Source of the DNA: Eubacterium sp.
GTDB lineage: Bacteria; Bacillota; Clostridia; Lachnospirales; Lachnospiraceae
NCBI GenBank assembly: GCA_017445525.1
Contig: JAFSTZ010000089.1
Location: 1 to 8,907, forward strand
Reading direction: 5' to 3'
Length of the DNA: 8,907 bases
Shown here: piece after piece, positions 7,222 through 8,907 of the stretch
How positions within the stretch are numbered: the stretch's first letter is position 1
Layout of the letters: each line of letters starts with the position of its first letter
Program-made: the position numbers and the translations under genes
The notes under the pieces: generated by a model
The model's input: only the letters and a program-made list of their open reading frames with translations
What the model was told of the DNA's origin: nothing
The model's database searches: none

Positions 7222-8172
7222 ATGCATAAATTACGTAGAATATCGGCGATCTGCATGGCTGCGGCCTTGCTTGCAGGCGGACTGCCGGTGATACAGGCTG
7301 ATGCGGCGCAGGTAGGCAGTGCGTTGAAGTGTGTAGATCTTAGGTCTACATCAGATGTCAAGCATGCAAAGAAGAACAAGAAGTACACCGTCGTAGAGGG
7401 ATGTACCGTCCTTATCGAGGATACCGAGCTGTTTATAAAGTTCCGCAGTGTAAAGGTCTCGGATGAAGAGGGTATCGAGGCGATCGTCAAACCCGAGGCT
7501 AATATAAAAAAGATCTACAGTTATGCCGACGACTCTTACAACGGAGTTTACGTTAAGGGCAAGAAGGCAGGCTCCTACAAGGTTACCGTACGACCCGGTA
7601 AAAAGGAGAAATACGTCTACAAGGTGAAGGTCCTGTCAGCCGAGGAGACCGAGCAGAAGGCTCTGAGTGCGCTTGATGAGTATATAGCCGGCTTGGATTC
7701 CACTGTTGACTACAAGCCATGTTATATTGACTTCAACGGAGACGGCATCTCGGATATGCTGGCAGGAAACAAGATTTATGCATATCAATATGATACGGGT
7801 AAAGTCGTATCTGTCAAGACCGGGCTTAAGAGAGACAGGTTCCGGGATATTTATATATCAAAAGAAAACCATATAGCGTACATCGGGGTCGAGCCCGATC
7901 TGTCAAAGAAGAAAAAAGGAGAGTCCGCGCCGTATGTAGTTGCCGGAAGGTATTTTGTTTTTGATCTGTCCGTGCCGTTTGGTGTGCGCAGTGAGGTGGA
8001 GCTCTACGCACTTTTTGATAAAGAAGACAAGATCGCCGGCTATTGTTATCACGACTCATCTTACGATCAGGATGACCTCTGGTACGATGCCTTCACCTAT
8101 GAGGACTGGCAGGCAAAGCTGCAGGAGACAGGATTCGAGAGAGTCCCGCCGGCGTTTGGCGAGAGTTACTGA
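7222..8172 (+). CDS. Secreted protein of unknown function, Ig-like region and Ca-loop motif
   Basis: I do not recognise the family. The 316-residue product starts with a typical signal peptide (basic MHKLRR, hydrophobic core 8-23, likely cleavage after ADA near residue 28), so it should be exported. Residues ~50-138 are Lys-rich and strand-like, ending GVYVKGKKAGSYKVTVRPGK, which resembles the closing strands of bacterial Ig-like (BIG2-type) domains; this is a weak assignment. Residues 170-180, DFNGDGISDML, form a DxNxDGxxD loop as in FG-GAP or dockerin-like calcium sites. The rest (181-316) is rich in Tyr, Asp and Lys with no recognised motif. Four Cys lie in the mature part (37, 61, 167, 275). 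No sortase motif, cell-wall repeat or C-terminal anchor is seen, so it is probably released. It has its own promoter and is not part of the fumarase operon. Coding status is firm from signal peptide, ribosome site and promoter; function is open. Confidence 0.88.
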   Translation: MHKLRRISAICMAAALLAGGLPVIQADAAQVGSALKCVDLRSTSDVKHAKKNKKYTVVEGCTVLIEDTELFIKFRSVKVSDEEGIEAIVKPEANIKKIYSYADDSYNGVYVKGKKAGSYKVTVRPGKKEKYVYKVKVLSAEETEQKALSALDEYIAGLDSTVDYKPCYIDFNGDGISDMLAGNKIYAYQYDTGKVVSVKTGLKRDRFRDIYISKENHIAYIGVEPDLSKKKKGESAPYVVAGRYFVFDLSVPFGVRSEVELYALFDKEDKIAGYCYHDSSYDQDDLWYDAFTYEDWQAKLQETGFERVPPAFGESY

Positions 8173-8262
8173 GTTTCAGCATATGCGTTGGCATGATTCG
8201 GTGGAAGATTGATGTTATCTCATGTTGTGTCTCGTAAATAGTGATAAAGGATAGTTGATCTG
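8173..8262 (+). other. Intergenic gap without a convincing terminator
   Basis: Ninety bases between the secreted protein stop and the murD start. I see no hairpin followed by a T run and no strong promoter; the only small palindrome is GCATATGC near 8178. The lack of a terminator leaves open that murD is transcribed together with the upstream gene. An AAAGGA motif at 8246-8251 is the probable, weakly placed ribosome site of murD. Confidence 0.5.
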
Positions 8263-8907
8263 ATGGACGATAACAGCAAGCGGGCGCTTGAAAAATACCG
8301 GGATAAAAAGATTCTCATCTGGGGGTACGGCAGAGAAGGAAAGTCGACAGAGGAGTTCTTTAAAAAGCATCCGGTGGCAGCATCAGTGGATATCTTTGAG
8401 GGGAAGCCTGATGAGGTTGACTGGGACGGATATGACTATGTGTTTAAAAGTCCCGGCATCCGTCTGGAGCATGCGATCAGAGAGCAGTTCCAGTCAGGTG
8501 ATCCCATACTGTCAAAGCTTACATCACAGACGGAGCTGTTTGTGGAGGCGTTTCGTGACAGGGTTGTCGGCATCACCGGGACGAAGGGCAAGAGTACGAC
8601 GACATGTCTTCTGCACCATGTATTGAAGACTTGTTTTGAAGAGAGCACCGCCTTTCTGGTTGGAAACATCGGAGTGCCGTGTCTTGACTACTTTGATGAG
8701 ATGGCAGAGGGAGACGCGGTGGCGGTATTTGAGATGTCGTGCCACCAGCTGGCATATATGTCGATATCTCCGCATACGGCTTTGTTTCTGAATCTTTACG
8801 AGGATCATCTGGACTTTTACGGTGACAGGGATACTTACTTCAGAGCAAAGAGACATATAACTGATTTTCAGACAAGTGATGACTATCTGTATATAGGTGT
8901 TGACGTG
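8263..8907 (+). CDS. murD: MurD-like UDP-MurNAc-L-Ala--D-Glu ligase, 3'-truncated by window edge
   Basis: MurD adds D-glutamate to UDP-N-acetylmuramoyl-L-alanine with ATP, an early cytoplasmic step of peptidoglycan synthesis. The frame is open from the ATG at 8263 to the window end, 215 codons. An in-frame TAA at 8245 and the lack of other upstream starts make this ATG the only choice; AAAGGA lies 11 bases upstream, a longish spacing. The N-terminal Rossmann-like part has ILIWGYGREGKST (17-29) and FKSPGI (61-66). The ATPase P-loop is GITGTKGKSTTT (103-114). GNIG (134-137), Glu157 in FEMSCHQL, EDHLD (180-184) and Lys196 in YFRAK match the UMA-binding, metal-site and carbamylated-lysine positions of E. 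coli MurD. It diverges from typical MurD (SSFQLE replaced by MSCHQL, a Lys in the P-loop). It could be a MurD paralogue; a Mur ligase is certain, MurD specificity likely. Confidence 0.85.
   Translation, partial: MDDNSKRALEKYRDKKILIWGYGREGKSTEEFFKKHPVAASVDIFEGKPDEVDWDGYDYVFKSPGIRLEHAIREQFQSGDPILSKLTSQTELFVEAFRDRVVGITGTKGKSTTTCLLHHVLKTCFEESTAFLVGNIGVPCLDYFDEMAEGDAVAVFEMSCHQLAYMSISPHTALFLNLYEDHLDFYGDRDTYFRAKRHITDFQTSDDYLYIGVDV

Noticed and set aside
7252..7254. Cys11 of the secreted protein as a lipoprotein attachment site
   Set aside because: The preceding residues Ser-Ala-Ile do not fit a lipobox, and the Cys sits in the middle of the hydrophobic core of the signal peptide.
8178..8185. GCATATGC palindrome as an operator
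   Set aside because: An isolated 8-base palindrome is expected by chance and has no partner site or promoter nearby.
8225..8250. Possible promoter (TTGTGT plus an AT-rich -10) before murD
   Set aside because: No good -10 hexamer at correct spacing; GATAAA at 8243 is a poor match and overlaps the ribosome site.

Overview
The window looks like chromosome of a Clostridia-class Firmicute, most likely a member of the Lachnospiraceae. This rests on the GyrA sequence (a QHRGGKG box in the first C-terminal blade and a second one later, plus a lineage-style Ser-Ser-Ile-Tyr-Gly quinolone region), the strong Gly/Ala-rich Shine-Dalgarno sites, the simple hairpin-plus-T terminators and the oxygen-sensitive two-subunit class I fumarase. 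All recognised genes lie on the + strand. No RNA genes, insertion sequences, phage genes or CRISPR arrays were seen, and no gene-free stretch exceeds about 125 bases.

Layout: (1) 1-2525, gyrA, missing only its first ~20 codons, closed by a clear intrinsic terminator at 2534-2558. (2) 2587-7097, a compact three-gene operon. It starts with a 1018-residue membrane sensor whose extracellular part has fourteen propeller blades and a Y_Y_Y domain and whose cytoplasmic part is an HD-GYP cyclic-di-GMP phosphodiesterase. This overlaps by 4 bases the fumarase alpha-subunit gene, which is followed after 15 bases by the fumarase beta-subunit gene and a terminator (7106-7129). (3) 7151-8172, a strong sigma-A-type promoter driving an unrecognised secreted protein with an Ig-like region and a calcium-loop motif. 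(4) 8263 to the window end, the first 215 codons of a divergent MurD-type Mur ligase, with no terminator between it and the secreted protein gene.

The most interesting part is the middle operon. The sensor has the ectodomain plan of Bacteroidetes hybrid two-component systems (two seven-bladed propellers, Y_Y_Y, one membrane helix), but its output is second-messenger hydrolysis rather than a kinase. It is translationally coupled to a central carbon enzyme. A physiological link between c-di-GMP turnover and fumarate/malate metabolism is an inference from gene order only. Secondary points are a ~24-residue insertion in the fumarase beta subunit, the Gly at the GyrA position equivalent to E. coli Asp87, two identical GyrA-box coding segments, and the MurD-like gene sitting away from recognisable cell-wall cluster genes.
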